A stretch of DNA of 64,000 nucleotides from Sphingobacterium detergens. GTDB lineage: Bacteria; Bacteroidota; Bacteroidia; Sphingobacteriales; Sphingobacteriaceae. The position numbers and the translations under genes were made by a program. The DNA is taken from contig NZ_RAPY01000001.1 in the NCBI RefSeq assembly GCF_003610355.1, positions 1,798,001 to 1,862,000 of the forward strand, read 5' to 3'. This document shows, piece after piece, positions 26,611 to 35,979 of the stretch (its first letter is position 1; each line of letters opens with the position of its first letter). The notes under the pieces are model-generated. The model saw only the letters and a list, made by a program, of their open reading frames with translations, was not told where the DNA came from and made no database searches.

Positions 26611-27486
26611 ATGAGCAAAGTAAAAGTTGGAGTTGTACAGATGAGCTGTACCGCAAGCAAACAAGAGAATCTCGAAAAAGCTATCGCTAAAGTAAAAGAA
26701 GCCGCTGCAAAAGGTGCGCAAATTGTGTGTCTGCAAGAACTCTTTACCTCTTTATATTTCTGCGATGTAGAAGATTATGACAATTTCGCACTGGCTGAAT
26801 CTATCCCTGGTCCATCCACAGATGCCCTGTCCGCTGTTGCAAAAGAAGCAGGAGTCGTTATTATCGCTTCATTATTTGAAAAAAGAGCTGAAGGTCTTTA
26901 TCATAATACGACTGCCGTATTAGATGCTGATGGCTCCTATTTAGGCAAATACCGTAAAATGCATATCCCAGATGATCCAGCATTTTATGAGAAATTCTAT
27001 TTCACTCCGGGTGACCTAGGCTATAAAGTATTTAAAACAAAATTTGGTAGAATAGGTATATTAATCTGTTGGGACCAATGGTATCCGGAAGCATCAAGGA
27101 TCACCGCATTAATGGGTGCCGAAATTTTATTTTACCCTACCGCGATTGGCTGGGCTACAGATCAGGACGAAGAAACCAACAAAGATCAATACAATGCTTG
27201 GCAAACCATTCAACGCTCTCATGCTGTGGCAAATGGTGTACCAGTAGTATCTGTCAACCGTGTCGGATTTGAACAGGATGGTGCCATGAAATTCTGGGGC
27301 GGTAGCTTTGTAGCAAATGGACAAGGTAAACTGTTGTACCTCGCTTCCCACGATAAAGAAGAAATTGAAGTAGTTGAACTAGATCTCGCTGAATCCGACT
27401 ATTTCAGAAAACACTGGCCATTCCTGAGAGATCGTAGAATTGAGACATATTCTCCAATCACCAAACGTTTTATCGACGAAGACTAA
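26611..27486 (+). CDS. aguB: N-carbamoylputrescine amidase
   Basis: About 291 residues of the nitrilase superfamily. Catalytic Glu43 (LQELFTS), Lys116 (YRKMHIPDDP) and Cys153 (GILICWDQWYPE) are present, and the DDPAFYEKFYFTPGD segment is typical of the AguB branch. It turns N-carbamoylputrescine into putrescine, CO2 and ammonia. The next gene, aguA, supplies its substrate. An ATG after GAAGGA is chosen. Confidence 0.93.
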   Translation: MSKVKVGVVQMSCTASKQENLEKAIAKVKEAAAKGAQIVCLQELFTSLYFCDVEDYDNFALAESIPGPSTDALSAVAKEAGVVIIASLFEKRAEGLYHNTTAVLDADGSYLGKYRKMHIPDDPAFYEKFYFTPGDLGYKVFKTKFGRIGILICWDQWYPEASRITALMGAEILFYPTAIGWATDQDEETNKDQYNAWQTIQRSHAVANGVPVVSVNRVGFEQDGAMKFWGGSFVANGQGKLLYLASHDKEEIEVVELDLAESDYFRKHWPFLRDRRIETYSPITKRFIDED

Positions 27487-27501
27487 TATCAAATCATATT
27501 G

Positions 27502-27554
27502 GCCATTTTAATCTTGTAATTTATCAAAAGAAGAGCAGATTAAAATGGCTTTTT
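27502..27554 (+). terminator. Hairpin between aguB and aguA
   Basis: A 13-bp perfect stem (GCCATTTTAATCT with its complement) has a 22-base loop and ends in five Ts, 12 bases before the aguA ATG. It could end aguB transcripts or act on aguA expression. Confidence 0.65.
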
Positions 27555-27566
27555 ACATTTTAAAGC

Positions 27567-28643
27567 ATGGAACAAGAAAGCACTTTCACACAGGCATATT
27601 TTGATAACTCCCCAAAAAAACAAGGTTTTTCGTTTCCCGCGGAATGGGCAAAACAAGAAGCTTTGTGGTTGAGCTGGCCTCATAAAGAGGAATCTTGGCC
27701 TGGAAAAATTGACACCATATACCAGCCCTATTGCGAGTTTATTAAAACTGTTGCTGCTGGACAGAAAGTCCGAATTAATGTTGCTGACGAAGATATGAAG
27801 GCATTCGCCATCGCAGAACTGAAAAAAGTAACAGCCGATTTTAGCAATATTGAATTTTATTTCAATCCAACCAATGACGCTTGGTGTAGAGATCATGGCC
27901 CCGCTTTCCTGATCAATCAAAATTCAGGCGCCAAAGCTGTTGTTGACTGGGGCTATAACGCCTGGGGTGGCAAGTATCCGCCTTTCGATCTGGATGATGT
28001 CGTTCCTACACGGATAGCCAAAGAGTTCAACCTTCCTTTGTTCACACCGAATATCGTTATGGAGGGTGGTTCTGTCGAATTCAACGGAGCCGGAACTGTG
28101 ATGACAACAACTGCATGTCTGCTCAATGAAAACAGAAACCCTGATTATACAAAGGAACAGATTGAGACTTACCTCAAAGAATTCTATGGACAAGATCAGG
28201 TATTATGGCTAGGCGACGGAATCATTGGAGACGATACAGATGGCCATATTGACGACATCACACGTTTTGTCAATGAAAACACTGTTTTAACTGTTGTCGA
28301 AGAAAATCCGGAAGATGAAAATTATGCCATCCTCCAGGAAAATCTAGAAACACTTCGCTCCTTCAGATTATTAAACGGAGAATCGCTTAATATCGTTGAA
28401 CTACCGATGCCAGCAGCAGTGATCTACGAGGACACCAGACTTCCGGCCTCATACGCAAATTTTTATATCGCAAATGATGTTGTCGTTGTTCCAATTTTCA
28501 ATGACGCTAATGACCAAAGAGCATTGGATATTATTCAGGAATGCTTTCCGACACGAAAAGTTATCGGAATTAATTCGGTAGACATTATCTGGGGACTGGG
28601 TAGTTTTCATTGCTTGAGTCAGCAAGAGCCCGCGCTCAGCTAA
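27567..28643 (+). CDS. aguA: Agmatine deiminase
   Basis: 358 residues of the porphyromonas-type peptidylarginine deiminase fold. Active-site parts are NDAWCRDHGP, DTDGHIDD and the nucleophile Cys349 in GLGSFHCLSQQEP. It hydrolyses agmatine to N-carbamoylputrescine. With aguB it forms the arginine-decarboxylase branch of putrescine synthesis; the decarboxylase itself is not in the window. A TACATTTT sequence just before the start could be a -7 box giving a very short leader. Confidence 0.95.
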   Translation: MEQESTFTQAYFDNSPKKQGFSFPAEWAKQEALWLSWPHKEESWPGKIDTIYQPYCEFIKTVAAGQKVRINVADEDMKAFAIAELKKVTADFSNIEFYFNPTNDAWCRDHGPAFLINQNSGAKAVVDWGYNAWGGKYPPFDLDDVVPTRIAKEFNLPLFTPNIVMEGGSVEFNGAGTVMTTTACLLNENRNPDYTKEQIETYLKEFYGQDQVLWLGDGIIGDDTDGHIDDITRFVNENTVLTVVEENPEDENYAILQENLETLRSFRLLNGESLNIVELPMPAAVIYEDTRLPASYANFYIANDVVVVPIFNDANDQRALDIIQECFPTRKVIGINSVDIIWGLGSFHCLSQQEPALS

Positions 28644-28653
28644 AGATAAATTA

Positions 28654-28707
28654 TACTATAAACAGAAAGGCTTCTTACTCGATTAAGAAGCCTTTCTGTT
28701 TATAGTA
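28654..28707. terminator. Long bidirectional terminator between aguA and the DeoR gene
   Basis: A 24-bp perfect stem (outer bases TACTATAAACAGAAAG, inner GGCTTCTTA) closes on a 6-base loop. It lies between converging genes. Confidence 0.88.
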
Positions 28708-28812
28708 TCTTCGCAAAAACATTATCAAATTAGATATTTCTATAACAAAGTTTGCTGTATACTCGCGACAACTGTTCCTTATTAACTCATCGCCGAAGCG
28801 ATAAATAGGAAA

Positions 28813-29574
28813 CTAGACAACCACGACATGCACACCGGACTTCTCTAACGATTCCACAAATCCGGCACTCACTTTATCATCTGTAATTAAAATATCGATT
28901 TTTTCGAAGCCACAAATTCGCCCAAAACTACGTCTTCCAAATTTGGACGAATCAGCGAGCACAACGACCTTTTGAGCTGTATCTATCATGATACGGTTCA
29001 ATTGGGCTTCTTGCGCACTGGATGTTGACACACCATACTCCAGATCTATTCCGTCCACCCCTAAAAACAACTTACTACAATAAAAATCATGCAGTAAATT
29101 TTCAGCATATTTTCCAGTGACTGAAGTAGAAGTTTTTCGTAATGTACCTCCCATCTGCATAATTTCAACTGATGGGTATTTAATTAGCTCCATGGCAACA
29201 TTCAGCGCTGAAGTTACCACAGTGATATTTCCTTTCGGTACAATCTGCCTGGCCAACGATTGCATTGTTGTTCCGGAAGCAATAATAATCGAATCATTTT
29301 CCTCAATCATCTCAGCAGCCTTCTTCCCGATTCTACTTTTATCGTCCGAGCGAAGTTTCTCTTTTTCAAATACCGTCCGATCCGTCGTATATGGATTGTA
29401 TTGTGTCGCTCCGCCGTGGGTCCGAAAAAGCAAACCACTCTCCTCCAAAAGTGTAAGATCTTTTCGGATGGTAACAGAAGACACGCCCAGTTCCTCACAT
29501 AGGTCAATCACTTGGACTATACCTACCTCTTTTAATTGTTTTAAAATATATTGATGTCGCTCTACGTTTGTCAT
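28813..29574 (-). CDS. DeoR-family transcriptional regulator
   Basis: 253 residues. The winged helix at the N-terminus has VIDLCEELGVSSVTIRKDLTLLEESG and the family RTHGGA segment. The C-terminal sugar-phosphate sensor domain (DeoRC) carries KSRIGKKAAEMI and SGTTMQ. DeoR proteins repress sugar or nucleoside operons and respond to a sugar phosphate. No sugar genes adjoin it, so its target is unknown. Confidence 0.93.
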   Translation of the reverse strand: MTNVERHQYILKQLKEVGIVQVIDLCEELGVSSVTIRKDLTLLEESGLLFRTHGGATQYNPYTTDRTVFEKEKLRSDDKSRIGKKAAEMIEENDSIIIASGTTMQSLARQIVPKGNITVVTSALNVAMELIKYPSVEIMQMGGTLRKTSTSVTGKYAENLLHDFYCSKLFLGVDGIDLEYGVSTSSAQEAQLNRIMIDTAQKVVVLADSSKFGRRSFGRICGFEKIDILITDDKVSAGFVESLEKSGVHVVVV

Positions 29575-29811
29575 GGTTCTTTTATATGCGCTAAAATATT
29601 AAATCTACCAGTTGTTTATCCATACAGATACATTAGAAAATATAAAATATCAACTAAAAAACCAATGCTGGATTTTTAGCTTTCGATATTCTATACAAAT
29701 TTCCCTAGCAGAACTGACGTTAAAATAATGAAATTATTTAATTATTTATACTCTCTATAAAGCAAATTATACTTTATTCTAAAAAGATAAAGTTTTTGGA
29801 TTTCAACAAAT

Positions 29812-30600
29812 TCAAAATTCCAAGGGATTGGGCCAAATAAAATGGTAATCCAGCTCCTTTTGAAGCAGGCTTCCACAGACTACTTTTTGAAAATGATCCC
29901 CTTGGTCAAATTGCAATGGCAGATCGAAACCATACTTTTGCGCAGAGGCCAGGATGACATCCTTTTTCTTGGGGTGCATCGGTGCCACAACATTGTAAAC
30001 ACGATGACTTAGATCCTTAATAGAAGCCAACATAATCAACTGCACAACATCATCGAGATGGACAAAATTGGCCGGCTGTTCACCCGTTGTGCAAATACGA
30101 TTGGCAAAGTATTTAGCAAAAATGCGATTTTTACCAAATAAGCCCCCAAGTCGATATACATAAGTATTGGGCAGCTGCAACATGAACTGCTCAGCCAAAA
30201 AAAGTTTTTCGGAAAATTCAATTCCAGCTGAATCTAATTCACGATAGACAACATCTTTATCCGGATAAATCCCAACGGAACTTAAAAACACTTGTTTGGT
30301 CCATTGGATATCTTCAAGAAATTCCTTAATATTCGAAAAACGAGTTTCTAAACCAGAAACACTATTTTTTTGGCTGGCAGGAATACTATTTAATACAAAG
30401 TCAAACTGGCCCGGCATAAGCACATCAGGCAACACACGACCCTTATCAAAGTCAGCAATAAACGAAAAAATACCATCAGTTTTAAGCCGATGGTATTTTT
30501 CATATTGGGTTGTACTTGCCCAGACCTCATGTCCCTGATGTTTCATATCCATGGCAAACGATTCTGCCAACCATCCACATCCTAAAATGAGTATCCGCAT
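29812..30600 (-). CDS. NAD(P)-dependent epimerase-like protein (extended SDR)
   Basis: 262 residues. It starts MRILILGCGWLAESFA, an extended-SDR nucleotide-binding loop like that of the YeeZ family. FLSSVGIYPD occupies the catalytic strand; the expected YxxxK is not clearly preserved (FSEKLFLAE), so its catalytic ability is doubtful. It lies 12 bases downstream of proS and is probably co-transcribed. Substrate unknown. Confidence 0.75.
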   Translation of the reverse strand: MRILILGCGWLAESFAMDMKHQGHEVWASTTQYEKYHRLKTDGIFSFIADFDKGRVLPDVLMPGQFDFVLNSIPASQKNSVSGLETRFSNIKEFLEDIQWTKQVFLSSVGIYPDKDVVYRELDSAGIEFSEKLFLAEQFMLQLPNTYVYRLGGLFGKNRIFAKYFANRICTTGEQPANFVHLDDVVQLIMLASIKDLSHRVYNVVAPMHPKKKDVILASAQKYGFDLPLQFDQGDHFQKVVCGSLLQKELDYHFIWPNPLEF

Positions 30601-30612
30601 AAGGTCGAGATA

Positions 30613-32085
30613 TTAATAAGCTTTTGCAAATAAAACGCGTCTGTTAGACGGTTTACCAGTAAAGATACAAACACCTTCCTCCTCTTTTGCATCCAAAGGA
30701 ATACAACGGATTGTGGCTTTTGTTTCCTCTTTCACACGCTTCTCAGTTTCTGTTGTTCCATCCCAATGGCAAGAAATAAATCCTCCCTTACCTTCCAGAA
30801 CCTCTTTAAATTCATCGTATGAATTCACCTCAGTAAAATGAGATGTTCTAAAGTTTAGCGCTTTTTGGTAAATATTTTCTTGTATTTCATGCAACAACTG
30901 TTCAATATTTCCAGCCAATCCTTCCTGAGCGACAGTTTCTTTTGTTTGTGTATCGCGACGTGCTAACTCCACTGTTCCATTTTGCAGATCTCTTGCTCCC
31001 ACAGCGACACGCACTGGCACACCTTTCAATTCCCATTCAGCAAATTTAAAGCCCGGACGTTGTGTATCGCGGTCGTCATATTTGACCGAGATATCCTTTA
31101 CCTTCAGTTCATTTGTTAACTGATTTACGAATGCATCTATCTGCGCTTTTTCTTCTTCAGTTTTGAAAATCGGGACAATAACAACCTGAATTGGCGCCAA
31201 TTTTGGTGGCAATACCAACCCTTGATCGTCAGAGTGCGCCATAATCAAAGCACCCATTAAACGGGTAGAAACACCCCATGATGTTGCCCATACATGTTCA
31301 AGTTTCCCCTCTTTAGAGGTGAATTTTACATCAAAAGCTTTTGCGAAATTCTGTCCAAGGAAATGCGATGTCCCCGCCTGTAAAGCTTTACCATCTTGCA
31401 TTAAAGCCTCAATACAATAGGTATCCAATGCACCAGCAAAACGTTCGTTTTCAGTTTTACGTCCGCGTACAACAGGTACCGCTAAAATATTCTCTGCAAA
31501 TTCAGCATAGACATCAAGCATACGTTCTGTCTCTTCAATAGCCTCTTCCCGAGTTGCGTGTGCTGTGTGCCCCTCCTGCCATAAAAACTCTGCCGTACGT
31601 AAGAAAAGACGTGTACGCATTTCCCAACGAACCACATTTGCCCATTGGTTGACCAAAATTGGCAGATCACGATAAGATTCGATCCAACCACGATACGTAT
31701 TCCATATAATCGTTTCAGAAGTCGGACGTACAATCAACTCTTCCTCCAACTTTGCATCTTCATCCACCACAATCTTACCGGTACCATCGTTTTTCAATCT
31801 ATAATGTGTGACCACAGCACATTCAGTAGCGAAGCCTTCCACGTGGGCAGCTTCTTTAGAAAAAAACGACTTGGGTATGAATAAAGGGAAGTAAGCATTG
31901 CTATGGCCTGTTTCTTTAAATCTTTTGTCTAAGATTGCTTGCATTCTTTCCCAGATAGCATATCCGTATGGTTTGATCACCATACAGCCCCGTACAGCTG
32001 AATTTTCAGCCAGATCAGCTTTGATCACAAGTTCATTGTACCATTGCGAATAATCTTCTGCACGACTTGTTATTCCTTTACTCAT
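30613..32085 (-). CDS. proS: Prolyl-tRNA synthetase, archaeal/eukaryal type
   Basis: 490 residues, short form without the bacterial editing insertion. Class II motif 2 is [20 protein letters not shown] and motif 3 is [16 protein letters not shown]. The C-terminal zinc-binding-like domain ends in KAY as in the archaeal-type enzymes. It charges tRNA-Pro. This variant is usual in Bacteroidota. Confidence 0.96.
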   Translation of the reverse strand: MSKGITSRAEDYSQWYNELVIKADLAENSAVRGCMVIKPYGYAIWERMQAILDKRFKETGHSNAYFPLFIPKSFFSKEAAHVEGFATECAVVTHYRLKNDGTGKIVVDEDAKLEEELIVRPTSETIIWNTYRGWIESYRDLPILVNQWANVVRWEMRTRLFLRTAEFLWQEGHTAHATREEAIEETERMLDVYAEFAENILAVPVVRGRKTENERFAGALDTYCIEALMQDGKALQAGTSHFLGQNFAKAFDVKFTSKEGKLEHVWATSWGVSTRLMGALIMAHSDDQGLVLPPKLAPIQVVIVPIFKTEEEKAQIDAFVNQLTNELKVKDISVKYDDRDTQRPGFKFAEWELKGVPVRVAVGARDLQNGTVELARRDTQTKETVAQEGLAGNIEQLLHEIQENIYQKALNFRTSHFTEVNSYDEFKEVLEGKGGFISCHWDGTTETEKRVKEETKATIRCIPLDAKEEEGVCIFTGKPSNRRVLFAKAY

Positions 32086-32263
32086 ATGAAATTGATAAAT
32101 TATTGTAACATTATTACGTTAAATCTCGTCTGTATCTCCAATACAAAAAGCGTTCAATAAAAAATATTTGTATTTTTGATTACTTCGATTAAACCCCCTC
32201 GAGAAATTTGCGTCTAAGATAGTAAATAAGGCTGTATAATCGAAAATAACGATTTAGGATATT

Positions 32264-33430
32264 ATGAAAAAAAATAGATTATTTATCGGAGCACTTGCCA
32301 TGACAGGAGCATTTATGTTAGGTTCCTGCGGTACTAGCAGGCAAATCTATGGCGACGATGTCTATGGCAATAATGGACAAGCTAGACAGAAAGTCTATCA
32401 AAGTCCAGATTACTATTACACAGATGCGGATCAGGTTCAACAAGGAGGACAGGCTCAAGGCGGTTACTATGATGACGAATATTCAGACCAGGATTATAAC
32501 AATGATTCCTACGAAGATCTAGAATATGCAAATCGTATAAACAGGTTTTATTATGCGTCCCCTGGCATGACCTATTTTGATCCATTCTTCGATCCATGGT
32601 ATGGCTATGGTTTTGGTGGTATGTACGGATATGGTCCATCCTTCGGTTTAGGCTGGGGTTGGAATTCAGGCTGGGGTTCTTCATGGTCTCTTGGTTTTGG
32701 CTGGGGCTGGGGTTCTAGCTGGGGTTGGGGATCCCCTTGGTATGGCGGCTATCACCCTTGGGGTGGCTGGTATGGCGGCGGCTACTGGGGATCTGGCTGG
32801 CATGGTAACGGTTATTGGGGCGGTGGCTATTGGGGCAATTCAAGACCTTATTATGCTTCATCTCGATCAGCTTATAGAGACAACTATAATGTACGGACCT
32901 CTTCTTCCCGCACCAGAAGTTCGGGAAATTATGACCGTACTGGTGTAGCCCGGGATTCCAGGGGACGTATTACATCAGTCGCTAACACGCGATCAAGTGC
33001 CGGTGGCCGAACTAGATCATCTGATGGTTCTATATCACGTAGTTCTTCTTCCTATGACAGATCAAATGGTAGAACAAGGTCTTCGGACGGTATCTCAACA
33101 AGAGGCGGTTATACAGATGGTGGCAGAACACGATCATCGGATAGATCTAATGGAACTTACCCAACTATGCGGAGCTCCAATGGAACTTCAAGAACCCGTT
33201 CAAGTTCAGGTGATGTTTCTCGTCCAATGAGCCGTTCCATGGAAACTCGTTCAAGCAATCCAGGTTCGACATCAAGACCATCCTATACTCCTCCAACAAG
33301 AAGTTATGATGGTGGATCGACACGCTCTAGTGGAGGTTTCTCTGGTGGCGGTAGCACCAGATCCAGTGGCGGATTCTCTGGTGGCGGCGGTGGTGGTAGC
33401 ACCAGATCCAGCGGTGGACGTACACGCTAA
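32264..33430 (+). CDS. Lipoprotein with Gly/Trp/Tyr-rich and TRSS repeat regions
   Basis: 388 residues. A lipoprotein signal ends MLGSC (Cys22). The middle (about 110-195) is almost only Gly, Trp, Tyr and Ser (GWGW, GGYWG), and the C-terminal half has many copies of TRSS/RTRSSDG, highly basic and Ser-rich, ending in Gly-rich runs. This composition suggests an outer-membrane or cell-surface structural protein; no enzyme motif is visible. It is transcribed alone, divergent from proS. Function unknown. Confidence 0.8.
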   Translation: MKKNRLFIGALAMTGAFMLGSCGTSRQIYGDDVYGNNGQARQKVYQSPDYYYTDADQVQQGGQAQGGYYDDEYSDQDYNNDSYEDLEYANRINRFYYASPGMTYFDPFFDPWYGYGFGGMYGYGPSFGLGWGWNSGWGSSWSLGFGWGWGSSWGWGSPWYGGYHPWGGWYGGGYWGSGWHGNGYWGGGYWGNSRPYYASSRSAYRDNYNVRTSSSRTRSSGNYDRTGVARDSRGRITSVANTRSSAGGRTRSSDGSISRSSSSYDRSNGRTRSSDGISTRGGYTDGGRTRSSDRSNGTYPTMRSSNGTSRTRSSSGDVSRPMSRSMETRSSNPGSTSRPSYTPPTRSYDGGSTRSSGGFSGGGSTRSSGGFSGGGGGGSTRSSGGRTR

Positions 33431-33449
33431 TCATAAAAATAGCTTATTA

Positions 33450-33479
33450 CAGTAGCATACATTACCCTGTGTGCTACTG
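33450..33479 (+). terminator. Terminator-like hairpin after the Gly/Trp-rich lipoprotein
   Basis: A 12-bp stem with one G-U pair (CAGTAGCATACA with TGTGTGCTACTG) around a 6-base loop. The T-run behind it is weak. Confidence 0.5.
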
Positions 33480-33504
33480 CTTATTATAGACGATATTTTA
33501 GCAT

Positions 33505-35097
33505 ATGACAATCAAAAAATTACTTTTTGGAACTGCATTTTTAATCGGTGCAGCAGGGACTGCTCAGGCGCAATACACGAAAGATGTGCTTTTATTTTCC
33601 CAAGGGGACAATGGTGGTACTGCTCGCTTCAAAGCCATGGGAAATGCTTCAACCGCTTTGGGTGGTGATATTAGTTCAATTACCAGCAACCCGGCTGGTT
33701 TGGGGTATTTTAACCAATCAGACATTTCGGTAACAGGTAGATACCTTAATAATAAAAATAAAACAGATTATTTCGGACAGAATACAAATAGCAGCAAAAA
33801 CAATTTCAATCTGGATAATGCCGGCATCGTCTTTCACTTACCTACTTACCGAAATGGTGGAAATTTGGAGAAAGGCTGGTTGAACTTCAATGTTGGTATT
33901 GCTTACAACCGCAATTATGTCTACAATAACCTGCTGGAATATAAAGGTGTTAATAATACCAGTTCGATAACAGATGCCTATTCAGACCGTCTATCTGCTC
34001 CCGGAGGATTGAGTGGTTGGGGCCAGGAAGTTTACGGTAACTCTTTATTATTTGATGAAGAAACAGACAATAAAGGAAGGTATTTCCCCATTACTGACTT
34101 TGATAATTTTAATGGAAAGGATGGCTTTGATCAGGTAAACTCTATCCTTGAGAAAGGCAGCAAATCCGAATCCGTTTTATCCTTTGGTGCCAACTATAGC
34201 AATAAATTGTACTTAGGAGCTGCTTTAGGTTTTACTGCTTTTAGTTATGACAATTCAAGCTGGTTTACTGAATATGGCAGGACATTGTCTACCGAAAAAT
34301 TAGCAAAACGCAATCCAGGTTCCACGTTCTTAGATCCAAAAAATGTCAAGAAGAATGAAATGTTGGGCAAGGATTATGAACTATTTGATGACTATGTACA
34401 AGCAACCGACGGTACAGGTGTAGACTTCAAATTGGGGGTAATCTATAAGTTCACACCGACTTTCAGCATGGGTTTTACAGCGAAGTCGCCGACATTTATG
34501 AGTATTAGAGATGAGTCATATAGCAATTCGGAATTCCGTTATTTCAAGCGGGAGGAAGATACATCCTTTAAAGAGTACCGGACCAGTGATGACGCTGGAC
34601 ATAGCTACCTGGAGTATAATATGAACACCCCCTATAAACTCTCTTTAGGTGCTAGTCAGGTCTTCTCACGAGGATTGATTACCGCGGATGTGGAATGGGT
34701 AGATTATTCAGCAATGCGTTTTAAAGATGCGGGTTCCTATAACAAAACCTTGGAGAAAGAAATGAATCAAAAAATAAAAGATTCTTATCAAGGTGCATTG
34801 AATGCGCGCATCGGTGGTGAGGTCTTGTTTGACAATGTTTTTAGTGGTAGGGCTGGTTTCAACTATAGCGGCAATCCGTACAAAAATGCAGATTATACAA
34901 ACTATACCGCTTCATTGGGTATAGGCGCAAAACTAGGGCGCGGGATGTATATCGATTTGACAGGAGCTTATAATGCCATCAATTACAAAGAAAGCCCTTA
35001 TCTTATAAATGAACAGTATTTTGACAATATGAGCCCAGTCGCAGATATAAAAAATCAACGAACAAATGTCGTTTTGACAATAGGTTCTAAATTTTAA
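33505..35097 (+). CDS. Outer-membrane transport protein, FadL/OmpP1-like
   Basis: 530 residues with a signal peptide ending AQAQ at about residue 22. The segment RFKAMGNASTALGGDISSITSNPAGLGYF is split here only by length: the core GNASTALGGD and SNPAGLG are the hallmark of FadL/OmpP1 relatives. The rest alternates as beta strands and ends in aromatic VLTIGSKF for the BAM machinery. It probably moves hydrophobic molecules across the outer membrane. It has its own terminator. Confidence 0.85.
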   Translation: MTIKKLLFGTAFLIGAAGTAQAQYTKDVLLFSQGDNGGTARFKAMGNASTALGGDISSITSNPAGLGYFNQSDISVTGRYLNNKNKTDYFGQNTNSSKNNFNLDNAGIVFHLPTYRNGGNLEKGWLNFNVGIAYNRNYVYNNLLEYKGVNNTSSITDAYSDRLSAPGGLSGWGQEVYGNSLLFDEETDNKGRYFPITDFDNFNGKDGFDQVNSILEKGSKSESVLSFGANYSNKLYLGAALGFTAFSYDNSSWFTEYGRTLSTEKLAKRNPGSTFLDPKNVKKNEMLGKDYELFDDYVQATDGTGVDFKLGVIYKFTPTFSMGFTAKSPTFMSIRDESYSNSEFRYFKREEDTSFKEYRTSDDAGHSYLEYNMNTPYKLSLGASQVFSRGLITADVEWVDYSAMRFKDAGSYNKTLEKEMNQKIKDSYQGALNARIGGEVLFDNVFSGRAGFNYSGNPYKNADYTNYTASLGIGAKLGRGMYIDLTGAYNAINYKESPYLINEQYFDNMSPVADIKNQRTNVVLTIGSKF

Positions 35098-35113
35098 GAG
35101 ATTCTTCTCAGAA

Positions 35114-35142
35114 AAAAACGTCCAGCTTGTCTGGACGTTTTT
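35114..35142 (+). terminator. Terminator of the FadL-like gene
   Basis: AAAAACGTCCAG pairs with CTGGACGTTTTT around a 5-base loop. Confidence 0.9.
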
Positions 35143-35184
35143 CATTTATTACAATCCCAGCAGCCATAATTTAAAAGCTTTTAG

Positions 35185-35192
35185 TAAATTTG
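35185..35192 (+). promoter_or_regulatory. Probable -7 element of the hypothetical gene at 35213
   Basis: TAAATTTG matches the consensus, 20 bases before the ATG. An in-frame TTG at 35198 would sit at the transcription start and is unlikely to be used. Confidence 0.45.
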
Positions 35193-35212
35193 TCCTCTTG
35201 GTTGAAAATCAC

Positions 35213-35968
35213 ATGACAAATCAGACAGTCTCAAAAGCATTCAATGTTCTATTTACTTATCCCATCTGGCGGATCGAGATCGATGCCGAGAATAGACTGA
35301 TTGCAGTAGAGACCAGAAATCCAACAGACACACTACCCTATTTCAATGTGATTTCTTTTGAAGGAGATTATGTCCTTCAGGACTTCAAAGCCATCAGCAA
35401 GGAGTGGGTGTTGGCTGGAATTCAATGTCAGAAACTCATCCTAAAAAAGATCTCGGACACTTCACCCATCGATGCTGGTGTCCAAATTATAGACTGTTAT
35501 CAGCCACAACAACACGAGACCTGGTTTAACTACATTTTTCTCGAAATGGTCGGTGATGGTATACTGCTCCGGCCCAAAATGATCGCGCAAGGAATGCAAT
35601 TGTTTTTAGATCTAAAGACAATGTCCATTGAAGGCAAAAAGGAAGAGGCTTTTAAACCTTTTGACAGCCAGATAGTCTACCCAGTAATCTACAATGGTCA
35701 AATACCCCATTTTTTGACAGATTTCACAATAGATGACGAAATTTGGCTAAGTGCTTTAAATGACTATTTTATTTGGGCTTTCTATGAAAAAAACAAAGAT
35801 AATCACTATCAAATCCGGATAGTTCGATCAACAAAAGATAGGTTAATTGAATCTGTAGTTGCAGTAACTCAGTTACCTTTAAAGTTTTTCAACATCTATT
35901 TTCTTGTTAACAAACAAATATTCCTTTTGACAGACAATAAACGGGAGTTTGTTTCGTATTTAGTATAA
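35213..35968 (+). CDS. Hypothetical protein (possible DUF4905 member)
   Basis: About 251 residues, no signal peptide or membrane segment, mixed beta-rich sequence with many aromatic residues (FTYPIWRIEIDAENRLIAVE, then TRNPTDTLPYFNVISFEG). The layout is reminiscent of a beta-propeller or WD-like fold, and I recall similar Sphingobacteriaceae proteins under DUF4905, but I cannot confirm it. It precedes the LysM protein by 11 bases and is probably in one transcript with it and uridine kinase. Function unknown. Confidence 0.65.
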   Translation: MTNQTVSKAFNVLFTYPIWRIEIDAENRLIAVETRNPTDTLPYFNVISFEGDYVLQDFKAISKEWVLAGIQCQKLILKKISDTSPIDAGVQIIDCYQPQQHETWFNYIFLEMVGDGILLRPKMIAQGMQLFLDLKTMSIEGKKEEAFKPFDSQIVYPVIYNGQIPHFLTDFTIDDEIWLSALNDYFIWAFYEKNKDNHYQIRIVRSTKDRLIESVVAVTQLPLKFFNIYFLVNKQIFLLTDNKREFVSYLV

Positions 35969-35979
35969 TTGCAAAATAT

